DNA of 64,000 bases from Pseudomonadota bacterium. GTDB lineage: Bacteria; Pseudomonadota; Gammaproteobacteria; Burkholderiales; Ferrovaceae. Of the stretch, positions 8,881 to 21,387 are shown in pieces (position 1 is the first letter of the stretch; every line of letters begins with the position of its first letter). The DNA lies in NCBI GenBank assembly GCA_021811145.1, contig JAJZPN010000004.1, positions 1 through 64,000 on the forward strand, given 5' to 3'. The position numbers were made by a program, and so were the translations under genes. The notes beneath the pieces were generated by a model. It made no database searches, was not told the DNA's origin, and was given only the letters and a program-made list of their open reading frames with translations.

Positions 8881-11439
8881 GTGAGTACACAATTATTAAT
8901 TGTCGAGTCGCCCTCGAAAGCTAAAACCTTAAAAAAATATCTTGGCCCAGATTTTGAAATCTTAGCCTCCTATGGACACGTACGAGATCTAATACCTAAA
9001 ACAGGTGCGGTAGATCCCGATCAACACTTTGCCATGAAGTATCAATTGGTAGAGCGTAATGAAAAACATCTTGATCAGATACTCAAAGCTGTTAAGAGCG
9101 TTGATTCTGTTTTGCTCGCCACTGACCCGGATCGCGAAGGGGAGGCCATTGCCTGGCATTTGGCTGAAATTATTCGATCAAAAAAAGGGTTAAATAATAA
9201 GCCGTTAAAGCGCGTCGTGTTTTATGAAATCACCCAAAGTGCTGTTAAACAAGCAGTGGCTAATCCACGTGAAATATCAGAATCCTTAGTGAACGCTCAA
9301 CAAGCAAGACGTGCCTTGGACTATCTTGTTGGTTTTAATTTGTCTCCTTTGTTATGGAAAAAAATTCGTCGTGGTTTATCGGCTGGACGAGTACAAAGTC
9401 CTGCTTTACGTTTGATTGTTGAGCGTGAAAACGAAATTCGCGCTTTTACCAGTAAAGAATACTGGAGTATTCATCTTGACAGTCATAAAGAGGGACAAAA
9501 TTTCAGCGCCAAACTGATTCAGTTTGCTGATAAGAAAATTAATAACCTAGATATTGATTCTGAAGCCAAGCATAAAGAGATTATTGATCAATTAACCAGT
9601 AAAAATGGTAAGATCAGCCGCGTTGAAAAGAAGAGAAAAAATAGACATCCAGCACCGCCATTTACCACTTCTACATTACAGCAGGAAGCAGTTAGGAAGT
9701 TGGGCTTTACCACTGATCGCACCATGAAAGTTGCTCAGCAACTCTATGAAGGGATTGATATTGGTAGTGGGGCGGTAGGATTAATCTCTTATATGAGAAC
9801 CGATTCGGTTAACTTATCTCAAGAAGCGTTAAACGATATTCGTGGTCATATTAAGGAACAATTCAACGCTGAATATCTTCCTGATAAACCAAATTATTAT
9901 GCCAACAAAGCAAAGAATGCCCAGGAAGCTCACGAAGCCATTAGACCGACCTCTATTGCGCGCACACCTGCTAACGTTAGAGAACATTTAAATCCTGATC
10001 AATTTCGATTGTATGAAATGATCTGGAAGCGTACCGTTGCCAGTCAAATGACGCAGGCTCAATTTGATACAGTGAGCGTTGATATTGCTGTCAATGAAGG
10101 TAAGGCCTTATTTAGAGCCACTGGACAAACACTGGTCTTTCCTGGATTCATTGCGGTTTACCGCGAAGATTTGGATGAAGAAACACAAAATAATGCAGAT
10201 GATGAAGCCCGTTTACCTGTATTAGAGGAAGGGGAGATCATTACCATTGACCGCATATGGGGTGATCAACACTTTACCCAACCCCCACCGCGTTACACAG
10301 AAGCAAGTTTAGTTAAAGCATTGGAAGAGTTTGGTATAGGCAGACCCTCCACCTATGCCAGTATCATTAGCACCTTAATTAATCGTGATTACGTATTACT
10401 TGATAAAAAACGCTTTACTCCCACCGATGTTGGTGAGGTGGTTAACAAGTTTCTAACAGAACACTTCACCCGCTACGTAGACTATGACTTCACCGCTAAA
10501 CTTGAAGATCAGTTGGATTTAATTTCTGAAGGAAAGCTTGAGTGGCTACCTGTCATGGATGAGTTTTGGCGAGATTTCTCTAAACAGATTGAAGATAAGA
10601 GCCAAGTTTCTCGAGCTGAAGTCACCCAAGAAGCATTAGATGAACAATGTCCACAATGTGGCGCACCTCTTGTGGTGCGTCTTGGTAAAAGAGGAAAATT
10701 TGTTGGCTGTAGCGCTTACCCTGAATGTAACTATACGCGTAACGTGGATAACGGGGTGAATTTATCTGAGCCTGTATTATTAGGTGAGCACCCCGTTAAA
10801 AAACAAGCTATTTATTTAATGAATGGACCATATGGACCGTATGTTCAATTGGGCGAAAGTTCTGAAGAGAACAAAAAACCAAAACGGGTTTCTATACCAA
10901 AGACCATTTCCTTAGAACAGTTTTCTGTTGAACAAGGAATTCAGTTAATTGATTTACCTCGTGAATTAGGTTTACATCCTGAATCAAGTAAGAAAGTGAC
11001 CGTCAATATTGGTCGATTTGGACCTTATATTCAGCATGACGGAGGCTTTAGATCCATACCTAGAGGGGATGATATTTTTACCATCACGCTTCAGCGTGCC
11101 CTTGAAATTCTTGCTCAACCCAAATCTCAAGGTCGTGGTGCACTAAAAAGCTTAGGTAACCACCCAGATGACAATGAGCCAATTGGAGTATATAGCGGTC
11201 GATATGGGCCTTATGTTAAACATGGAAAAGTGAATGCTACCTTGCCTTCCGGAACCGACCCTGAATCCGTCACCCTTGAAGAAGCAGTGGCGTTGTTAGC
11301 TGAAAAAGCCCTGAAACCAAGCACATCCAAGAAAAAGACCACCAAAAAAGCGACTAAGACGAGTACAGCCAAAAAAACCACAACCAAAAAGACAACCGCT
11401 AAAAAAACCACTACTAAAAAGACAAAGGTAAAAGAGTAA
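8881..11439 (+). CDS. topA: DNA topoisomerase I
   Basis: TopA relaxes negative supercoils by cutting and rejoining one DNA strand. The 852-residue enzyme starts with GTG. It has an N-terminal TOPRIM domain (IVESPSKAKT; DPDREGEA at 82-89) and the catalytic tyrosine Y304 in SYMRTDS. One four-cysteine zinc finger lies near 590-615 (CPQCG and a later Cys pair). Three C-terminal repeats follow, each containing GPY or YGPY. The last 35-40 residues are an unusual tail made almost only of Lys, Thr and Ala, unlike the several zinc fingers of the E. coli enzyme. The gene ends two bases from the convergent glycosyltransferase stop. Confidence 0.96.
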   Translation: MSTQLLIVESPSKAKTLKKYLGPDFEILASYGHVRDLIPKTGAVDPDQHFAMKYQLVERNEKHLDQILKAVKSVDSVLLATDPDREGEAIAWHLAEIIRSKKGLNNKPLKRVVFYEITQSAVKQAVANPREISESLVNAQQARRALDYLVGFNLSPLLWKKIRRGLSAGRVQSPALRLIVERENEIRAFTSKEYWSIHLDSHKEGQNFSAKLIQFADKKINNLDIDSEAKHKEIIDQLTSKNGKISRVEKKRKNRHPAPPFTTSTLQQEAVRKLGFTTDRTMKVAQQLYEGIDIGSGAVGLISYMRTDSVNLSQEALNDIRGHIKEQFNAEYLPDKPNYYANKAKNAQEAHEAIRPTSIARTPANVREHLNPDQFRLYEMIWKRTVASQMTQAQFDTVSVDIAVNEGKALFRATGQTLVFPGFIAVYREDLDEETQNNADDEARLPVLEEGEIITIDRIWGDQHFTQPPPRYTEASLVKALEEFGIGRPSTYASIISTLINRDYVLLDKKRFTPTDVGEVVNKFLTEHFTRYVDYDFTAKLEDQLDLISEGKLEWLPVMDEFWRDFSKQIEDKSQVSRAEVTQEALDEQCPQCGAPLVVRLGKRGKFVGCSAYPECNYTRNVDNGVNLSEPVLLGEHPVKKQAIYLMNGPYGPYVQLGESSEENKKPKRVSIPKTISLEQFSVEQGIQLIDLPRELGLHPESSKKVTVNIGRFGPYIQHDGGFRSIPRGDDIFTITLQRALEILAQPKSQGRGALKSLGNHPDDNEPIGVYSGRYGPYVKHGKVNATLPSGTDPESVTLEEAVALLAEKALKPSTSKKKTTKKATKTSTAKKTTTKKTTAKKTTTKKTKVKE

Positions 11440-11441
11440 CG

Positions 11442-15842
<4,401 letters not shown>

Positions 15843-16054
15843 TAATATACCTTAGTTAGTAATTAATAGGAGATGTAACTTTTAGTGGATAACCTATAAA
15901 AATACTTTTAAAACATTATTTTACGTTATTTAAAATCTTTGGGATAACTTAATTATTTCATGATGATATTTTGTGGATAAGTTATAAAAAACCAAAAAAT
16001 ATCATTTTATTCACAATCTATTCACTTTTTATACAGTACTTATCCTTAGGGTTA
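15843..16054. other. candidate replication origin (oriC): DnaA-box cluster between dnaA and dnaN
   Basis: This 212-base AT-rich region holds one perfect DnaA box, TTATCCACA on the minus strand at 15972-15980. Near matches are TTATCCACT (minus, 15884-15892), TTATCCCAA (minus, 15939-15947), TTATTCACA (plus, 16007-16015), TTATCCTTA (plus, 16040-16048) and TTATCAACT (plus, 16052-16060). Four of them are 33-35 bases apart. A/T-only tracts around 15895-15935 and 15980-16006 could serve as the unwinding element. The position next to dnaA, with parS and parAB nearby, supports an origin; which side of dnaA is the functional one is not proven. Confidence 0.6.
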
Positions 16055-17377
16055 TCAACTACTCAAAATTTGTTGTAATGCTTGGTAATCACGTTGAATA
16101 GTTTGATCACTTGTACATAATTCTTGCATTTTTCTACAGGCATGAAGCACTGTTGTGTGATCTCTTCCTCCAAAAGCTTCTCCAATATCAGGAAGGCTTA
16201 GTGAGGTTATATCTTTAGCTAAAGCCATAGCCATTTGTCTTGGTCTAGCCAGAGAGCGTGTTCTTTTCTTAGAAAACATATCAGCAACTTTAATTTTGTA
16301 ATAATCAGCTACCGTTTTTTGGATGTTTTCTACTGATATTTGCCTGTGTTTGAGAGCCAATAGGTCTTTTAATGCTTCCTTGGCCGATTGCAATGTAATG
16401 GGTTCATTTTTAAAGCCAGAGTAAGCCTGTACGCGTTTTAAAGCGCCTTCTAATTCCCTAACATGAGAGCGAATATGTTTAGCAATAAAAAAAGCCACAT
16501 CTTCGTTAAGCTCGATATGTTGTTGTTTGGCTTTATTAATAAGAATCGCTACGCGCATTTCTAATTCAGGGGCTTCAACGGCTACGGTTAATCCCCAACC
16601 AAAACGTGAAATCAATCTCTCTTCCATACCGACAATTTCTCTAGGGAAACTATCACAAGCAATAATTACTTGTTTATGGGATTCCACTAACGCATTAAAA
16701 GCAAAAAAGAATTCTTCTTGAGTTCTGGTTTTTCCACCAAAAAATTGAATATCGTCAACCATTAAAACATCAAGAGAATGATATTCTTTTTTAAATGCAT
16801 CAAAAGATTTGTGTTGATACGTTCTAACAACATCAGAGACATATTTTTCAGCGTGGACATACTTAACTCGTGCTTGAGGGTTCCTTTGTAGTACTTCGTT
16901 CCCTATAGCTTGGATTAAGTGAGTTTTACCCAATCCCACGCCACCATAAATAAATAATGGGTTATATGCATACCCAGGATTCTCAGCTACTTGAATAGCA
17001 GCAGCACGAGCTAATTGGTTAGCTTTACCAGCTATGAAATTATCAAAAGTAAATTGTGGGTTTAATTTACTTGGATAGGGGGTATTGATGGATTCTTTTA
17101 CCGTTACATCAGTATTTTCAATGTTTGATCTGACTATAGGTTTAGGTTCAAGACGTTGTGTAATCAGTACAACCTCATTAAACCCTTCTTTTTTTGCTAA
17201 TTCTTCTATTTTTACCAGAAATCGATCTTTGATCCATTGCAATACAAAACGATTATTAGCAACAATGGTTAATTGTTCATTCGTTTCTTCGACGCGTAAG
17301 GGCTCAATCCATGTTGCAAATTGTTGCTCAGGAATTTCTTGGCGAAATTGATTTTTTACTTGTTCCCAGAAAGACAT
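16055..17377 (-). CDS. dnaA: chromosomal replication initiator DnaA
   Basis: DnaA binds DnaA boxes and opens the origin. The 440-residue protein has the helicase-loader-interacting domain I (1-75), a short linker, an AAA+ domain from about 105 with Walker A GGVGLGKT (145-152), Walker B LMVDDIQFF, and the C-terminal DNA-binding domain with the signature GGRDHTTVLHACRK. Domain II is short, making the protein somewhat smaller than the E. coli one (467 residues). Boxes on both sides of the gene suggest autoregulation. Confidence 0.98.
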   Translation of the reverse strand: MSFWEQVKNQFRQEIPEQQFATWIEPLRVEETNEQLTIVANNRFVLQWIKDRFLVKIEELAKKEGFNEVVLITQRLEPKPIVRSNIENTDVTVKESINTPYPSKLNPQFTFDNFIAGKANQLARAAAIQVAENPGYAYNPLFIYGGVGLGKTHLIQAIGNEVLQRNPQARVKYVHAEKYVSDVVRTYQHKSFDAFKKEYHSLDVLMVDDIQFFGGKTRTQEEFFFAFNALVESHKQVIIACDSFPREIVGMEERLISRFGWGLTVAVEAPELEMRVAILINKAKQQHIELNEDVAFFIAKHIRSHVRELEGALKRVQAYSGFKNEPITLQSAKEALKDLLALKHRQISVENIQKTVADYYKIKVADMFSKKRTRSLARPRQMAMALAKDITSLSLPDIGEAFGGRDHTTVLHACRKMQELCTSDQTIQRDYQALQQILSS

Positions 17378-17567
17378 TATATGATTGATTATATTGGTTA
17401 TTTATTATATTTTATTGAGAATTAATTTAATTCCAAGTATGCATTTTACTCCTTTCATATTAAGTTATCCACCGATATATTTTTACCTTGTGGATATATT
17501 TATCTTGACTAAAACCTAAATTTACGGTTTAATCGGCGGTTCTCTAATTAGTTTTGTGAGTTTTATC
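17378..17567. other. dnaA-rpmH divergent region with DnaA boxes and promoters
   Basis: Between divergent dnaA and rpmH lie two DnaA-box-like sites: TTATCCACC (plus, 17465-17473) and ATATCCACA (minus, 17489-17497), each one mismatch from the consensus. A candidate dnaA promoter on the minus strand has -35 TTGGAA (17431-17436), a 16-base spacer and -10 TAAAAT (17409-17414). The boxes lie upstream of that promoter and next to the rpmH -35, so DnaA could control both genes, or the site could be part of a bipartite origin with the region on the other side of dnaA. Confidence 0.45.
17505..17533 (+). promoter_or_regulatory. sigma70-type promoter of rpmH-rnpA-yidD-yidC-mnmE
   Basis: The -35 hexamer TTGACT (17505-17510) and -10 hexamer TTTAAT (17528-17533) are separated by exactly 17 bases. 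Transcription would start near 17540, about 27 bases before the rpmH ATG. This is the strongest promoter-like match in the dnaA-rpmH gap and fits the high expression expected for a ribosomal protein gene. Confidence 0.65.
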
Positions 17568-17702
17568 ATGAAGCGTACATATCAACCTTCGGTTACCAAA
17601 CGCAAACGTACACACGGATTTCGTGTTCGCATGAAAACACGTGGTGGTCGTGCTGTTATTAATGCACGTCGTTCACGTGGACGTTCCCGTTTAGCTGTTT
17701 AA
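17568..17702 (+). CDS. rpmH: 50S ribosomal protein L34
   Basis: This 44-codon gene encodes the very basic L34 protein of the large ribosomal subunit. The sequence starts [19 protein letters not shown], contains the conserved [14 protein letters not shown] and ends in RSRLAV, matching the family from end to end. It opens the classic rpmH-rnpA-yidD-yidC-mnmE cluster. Confidence 0.98.
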   Translation: MKRTYQPSVTKRKRTHGFRVRMKTRGGRAVINARRSRGRSRLAV

Positions 17703-17719
17703 CGGACCAATTGATTATC

Positions 17720-18067
17720 ATGGCCAACGAAAAATCTTTCGTGGGCTGTGATTTCAATGCCGTTCTTGCTCGTCGTTGTGGCAAAAAAGGAAAACTTTTT
17801 CGTTTTTTTGCCTTACCTAACGGACTTAATTACGGTCGTTTTGGACAAACAGTTGCTAAAAAATTATGTCCAAAAGCCGTTTCAAGAAATTATATGAAGC
17901 GTGTTACGAGACAGTTATTCAGAAAACATGCGTCAGAGTTGATAGGTTTAGATGTGGTATTAATGCATCAAAGTCCTTTTACTTCTGTTACTTATAACGA
18001 TGTGGCCTTAGAATTTGAATACTTAGTAAAAGCTATTCAATCATGTCGCGACTTATCCAGTATTTAA
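17720..18067 (+). CDS. rnpA: ribonuclease P protein component
   Basis: RnpA is the small basic protein subunit of RNase P, which trims the 5' ends of tRNA precursors. The 115-residue product has the RNR-type signature [16 protein letters not shown] near residues 55-70. The N-terminal half is more divergent than in most relatives, and identification rests on this motif and the position between rpmH and yidD. The ATG at 17720 was chosen. An in-frame TTG at 17711 lies closer to the weak ribosome-binding sequence ACGGA (17702-17706) and would add three residues. The end overlaps yidD by 25 bases. Confidence 0.93.
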   Translation: MANEKSFVGCDFNAVLARRCGKKGKLFRFFALPNGLNYGRFGQTVAKKLCPKAVSRNYMKRVTRQLFRKHASELIGLDVVLMHQSPFTSVTYNDVALEFEYLVKAIQSCRDLSSI

Positions 18068-18252
18068 TCCGCTTTTACCAATGGACAATCAGTCCTTTTT
18101 TGGGAAGATCATGCCGATTTGAACCCAGTTGTTCACAATTCGCCTATGAGGCGCTTGAGCGACATGGTATGATCAAGGGCGGTTTTTTATCAATTAAACG
18201 TGTTTGCCGCTGCCACCCTTGGCACCCCGGTGGATATGACCCTGTTCCTTGA
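18043..18252 (+). CDS. yidD: YidD membrane protein insertion efficiency factor
   Basis: YidD is a small peripheral inner-membrane protein that assists YidC. The 69-residue product has the family motifs [20 protein letters not shown] and [15 protein letters not shown], with the conserved cysteines and prolines. It overlaps the end of rnpA and is followed by yidC after 10 bases, the standard arrangement. Confidence 0.96.
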   Translation: MSRLIQYLIRFYQWTISPFLGRSCRFEPSCSQFAYEALERHGMIKGGFLSIKRVCRCHPWHPGGYDPVP

Positions 18253-18262
18253 GAGAAAATTC

Positions 18263-19915
18263 ATGCCAATGCAACGAATGATTCCTTTATTAATTTTTAT
18301 TTTTTCAAGCTTTATGCTGTGGAATGCTTGGCAGCAAGAACACTTGCCTAAGCAAGCTGCTACAGCACAAATTCAGCAAAAGAATACAGCAAATACATCA
18401 GTTCCTGCCAACAATACAGTTCCGGCAACCAATCAAGCAACTGGTGTAACACAACTTAATACTCTTAATGTCACCAATATGAAACAAGGTGAGAGAGTTA
18501 AAGTGAGTACAGATCTGTTTCAAGCTGAGTTTGATACTGTTGGTGGTGATTTAAGACGTTTGAAACTATTAAAGCAGCTTACAACAGGAGATGATCCTGG
18601 TAAACCTTTGGAGTTGTTTAATGACGTTGGAACTATTCCTTATGTTGTACAAACAGGCTTGATTGGTAATGACTTACCGAATCATACGTCAACCTTTGTT
18701 CCCAGCACTACCTCAGCAACCTTAGAGCCGGGTCAAAACAGCCTATCAATTTCATTTAAATCAGTGGTTCCTAACAAGGTTGAGTTAATAAAAACCTACA
18801 CCTTTACCCGTGGTTCATATTTAATTTCATTAAATACCACGATTCATAATTTAGAAAACCAACCTTTAAATGTCGATAGTTATTTTCAATTTTTAAGAGC
18901 ATCTACAGCGCCACCAGGCGACCCAAGATTTGTAAGCACTTACACTGGCCCCGCTTTTTATACGGATGCTACAAAGTTTGATAAGGTTAGTTTTAAAGAT
19001 ATTGATAAAGGTGCCCATGATTATCCAGGGCAGGCTAACAATGGTTGGGTTGCTATGATCCAGCATTATTTTATTTCTGCTTGGTTACCAGGTAGTGGTG
19101 TTCAACGTGAGTTTTATGCAAGAAAAGTAGGTGATGATTTATATACTGCGGGCCTTATTATTCCAGTTAAAAATATTGCAGCAGGAAGTACTTCTTCTGT
19201 TAACGTCCCTCTTTACGCAGGGCCACAGGAAGGAGAGAAATTAAAAGCCTTAGCCCCAGGATTGCAATTAACTATTGATTACGGTCGTTTAACCATTATC
19301 GCTACGCCAATTTTCTATGTGTTGAATTTGATTCACTCCTGGGTAAATAATTGGGGAGTAGCCATTATTCTTTTAACCGTTTTAATTAAGCTTATATTTT
19401 TCCCTCTCTCTGCCGCGAGTTACAAATCTATGGCAAGAATGAGAACACTACAGCCTAAAATGACGCGCTTAAAAGAACAGTATGGTGATGATAAAGCTAG
19501 ATTAAACCAAGCTATGATGGAGTTGTACCGTACTGAGAAAATCAATCCATTGGGTGGATGTTTACCCATGGTAGTTCAAATTCCGGTGTTTATTTCTCTT
19601 TACTGGGTATTATTAGAAACGGTTGAATTACGTAATGCTCCTTTTATTGGTTGGATTCATGATTTATCAGCGAAGGATCCATTTTATATTCTTCCATTAA
19701 TCATGACGGCTTCTATGTTTATTCAACAAAGAATGAGTCCTAAACCACCTGATCCCGTTCAGGCAAAAGTCATGATGTTTATGCCTTTAATGTTCAGCTT
19801 TATGTTTTTCTTCTTCCCCTCAGGTTTAGTCTTGTATTGGGTTGTTAATAATATCTTGTCTATTGCACAGCAATGGCAAATTACTAGAATGATTGGAGAT
19901 GGCAATAAAAAATGA
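18263..19915 (+). CDS. yidC: membrane protein insertase YidC
   Basis: YidC inserts proteins into the inner membrane, alone or with SecYEG; ATP synthase subunit c is a classic client. The 550-residue product has an N-terminal membrane anchor (about 4-20), a large periplasmic domain to about residue 340, and the 60KD_IMP core with five membrane helices, including INPLGGCLPMVVQIPVFISLY. The frame is open further upstream to 18200, but the ATG at 18263 has GAGAG seven bases before it and gives the usual MQRMIPLLIF start. The end overlaps mnmE. Confidence 0.96.
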   Translation: MPMQRMIPLLIFIFSSFMLWNAWQQEHLPKQAATAQIQQKNTANTSVPANNTVPATNQATGVTQLNTLNVTNMKQGERVKVSTDLFQAEFDTVGGDLRRLKLLKQLTTGDDPGKPLELFNDVGTIPYVVQTGLIGNDLPNHTSTFVPSTTSATLEPGQNSLSISFKSVVPNKVELIKTYTFTRGSYLISLNTTIHNLENQPLNVDSYFQFLRASTAPPGDPRFVSTYTGPAFYTDATKFDKVSFKDIDKGAHDYPGQANNGWVAMIQHYFISAWLPGSGVQREFYARKVGDDLYTAGLIIPVKNIAAGSTSSVNVPLYAGPQEGEKLKALAPGLQLTIDYGRLTIIATPIFYVLNLIHSWVNNWGVAIILLTVLIKLIFFPLSAASYKSMARMRTLQPKMTRLKEQYGDDKARLNQAMMELYRTEKINPLGGCLPMVVQIPVFISLYWVLLETVELRNAPFIGWIHDLSAKDPFYILPLIMTASMFIQQRMSPKPPDPVQAKVMMFMPLMFSFMFFFFPSGLVLYWVVNNILSIAQQWQITRMIGDGNKK

Positions 19916-21233
19916 TGTGATTGTTGCTATTGCTACCGCCCCAGGGCCATCAGGCGTTGGGGTGGTGCGTCTCTCGGGTTCAGATCTTCGTCCATTTGTT
20001 CAACATATTCTTCAAGCAGAATCACTATCACCTCGAAAAGCAGAGTTATGTTGGTTCTATGATAAACAGCAAGAACCCATCGACCAAGGTTTAGCTTTAT
20101 GGTTTTCTGCGCCCCACTCTTATACTGGGGAAGATGTTTTAGAATTACATGCTCACGGCAGCATGGTCGTACTAACTACACTCATTTCCACCTGTCAGTC
20201 ATTAGGGGCAAGACTCGCTGAACCCGGCGAGTTTACACAGCGCGCTTTTTTTAACGGCAAACTTGACTTAACCCAGGCGGAAGCTGTCATTGATTTGATT
20301 CATGCAGACAGTCAAGCCAGCGCAAAGGGAGCTATTCGCTCATTAAGCGGCGTATTCTCAAGAAGGGTTCAAGAGATCAGGCAGTCATTAATTGAGTTAC
20401 GTATGTTCATTGAAGGAAGTATAGACTTTTCAGATGAAGGGTATGACTTTCTTGCTAGCATTCCTAAGCACTTAACGCAGACTTTTATTGCCGAACAAAT
20501 AAAAAAATTAATTGATGAAGCACGCGATACATTAGTGTTTAATCAAGGAAGACAAGTTGTGTTGATAGGGTCTCCGAATGTGGGTAAGTCCAGTCTCTTA
20601 AACGCACTTAGCCAAGAAGATTTGGCTATAGTTACTGATATACCCGGCACTACTAGAGACTCCATTAAGCATCAAATAATTATTCAAGGTGTATCCTTTC
20701 ACGTAATCGACACGGCGGGGTTAAGAGAAACCTCTGATCTTGTTGAGAAAGTCGGTATAGAAAAAACCTGGCAGGCCATCGAAAAGGCTGATATGGCGCT
20801 GGTTATATTTGACATACAACAGGGCCTCACCAATGACGATCAACAGTTAATTAAAAAACTCCCATCAACTTTACCTATTATTAAAGTTGCCAATAAAGTA
20901 GATTTAATTAACGCGAGTGAACCGTCCGTTACAGAAGAGTGGGTTGCTGTGTCCGCCAAAACTGGAAGTGGTTTTACTGAGCTTAAAAACAAGCTTATAG
21001 AGTTAAGTGGCACAAAAGTGAATTTTGTTCCACCATTCTTGGCGCGTGAGCGACACATTGCCGAATTAGATAATTGCTTAAAGCATGTCTTACTATCCGA
21101 ACAGGTTGTTGAAATAGAGTTTATCGCAGAAGAGCTGCGTCTTGCCCAACAAGCATTAAATGCTGTCACTGGAGAATTTACCGCAGATGACTTGCTTGGT
21201 GAGGTTTTTTCAAGATTTTGTATTGGTAAATAA
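19899..21233 (+). CDS. mnmE: tRNA modification GTPase MnmE
   Basis: MnmE works with MnmG to build the 5-carboxymethylaminomethyl group on wobble uridine 34 of certain tRNAs. The product of about 444 residues has the folate-binding N-terminal domain (IVAIATAPGPSGVGVVRLSG), the G domain with GSPNVGKSS, DTAG and NKVD, and the essential C-terminal FCIGK. The start is uncertain: the ATG at 19899 fits the family, but GGAG sits directly against it, and an in-frame TTG lies at 19893. The start falls within the last 17 bases of yidC. Its partner mnmG follows after the parS pair. Confidence 0.96.
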   Translation: MAIKNDVIVAIATAPGPSGVGVVRLSGSDLRPFVQHILQAESLSPRKAELCWFYDKQQEPIDQGLALWFSAPHSYTGEDVLELHAHGSMVVLTTLISTCQSLGARLAEPGEFTQRAFFNGKLDLTQAEAVIDLIHADSQASAKGAIRSLSGVFSRRVQEIRQSLIELRMFIEGSIDFSDEGYDFLASIPKHLTQTFIAEQIKKLIDEARDTLVFNQGRQVVLIGSPNVGKSSLLNALSQEDLAIVTDIPGTTRDSIKHQIIIQGVSFHVIDTAGLRETSDLVEKVGIEKTWQAIEKADMALVIFDIQQGLTNDDQQLIKKLPSTLPIIKVANKVDLINASEPSVTEEWVAVSAKTGSGFTELKNKLIELSGTKVNFVPPFLARERHIAELDNCLKHVLLSEQVVEIEFIAEELRLAQQALNAVTGEFTADDLLGEVFSRFCIGK

Positions 21234-21249
21234 TGTTTCACGTGAAACA
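21234..21249. promoter_or_regulatory. parS centromere-like site 1
   Basis: The perfect 16-base palindrome TGTTTCACGTGAAACA equals the bacterial parS consensus bound by ParB. It begins on the base after the mnmE stop codon and lies about 3.5 kb from the parB gene and 4 kb from dnaA. ParB would load and spread from here for chromosome segregation. Confidence 0.95.
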
Positions 21250-21300
21250 TTGAGTTTTTCCATAGCAAGCGACCTAATTGTTTTGTGTTATTAAGACAAA

Positions 21301-21316
21301 TGTTTCACGTGAAACC
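21301..21316. promoter_or_regulatory. parS centromere-like site 2
   Basis: TGTTTCACGTGAAACC matches the parS consensus at 15 of 16 positions and lies 67 bases after the first site, start to start. Both are in the mnmE-mnmG gap, immediately before the operon that ends in parA-parB, so ParB binding could also influence transcription of mnmG. Confidence 0.92.
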
Positions 21317-21387
21317 AAGAAGTGTATTTTTTCTTTCTTTGCGGTATCATAACAAGCCCTAATAAAGTCCAATTTGTCGATTAAACA

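Noticed and set aside
17427-17444. Five-codon minus-strand frame with a good AAAGGAG site upstream of dnaA
   Set aside because: It overlaps the candidate -35 element of dnaA, so it may not be transcribed, and a frame this short easily arises by chance.
20840-21268. 142-codon minus-strand frame over the end of mnmE and the first parS site
   Set aside because: It is antisense to a well-conserved gene, has no recognisable domain, and its composition mirrors the mnmE codons. Other frames opposite rsmB, priA, gltB, atpD and gyrB were dismissed for the same reason.
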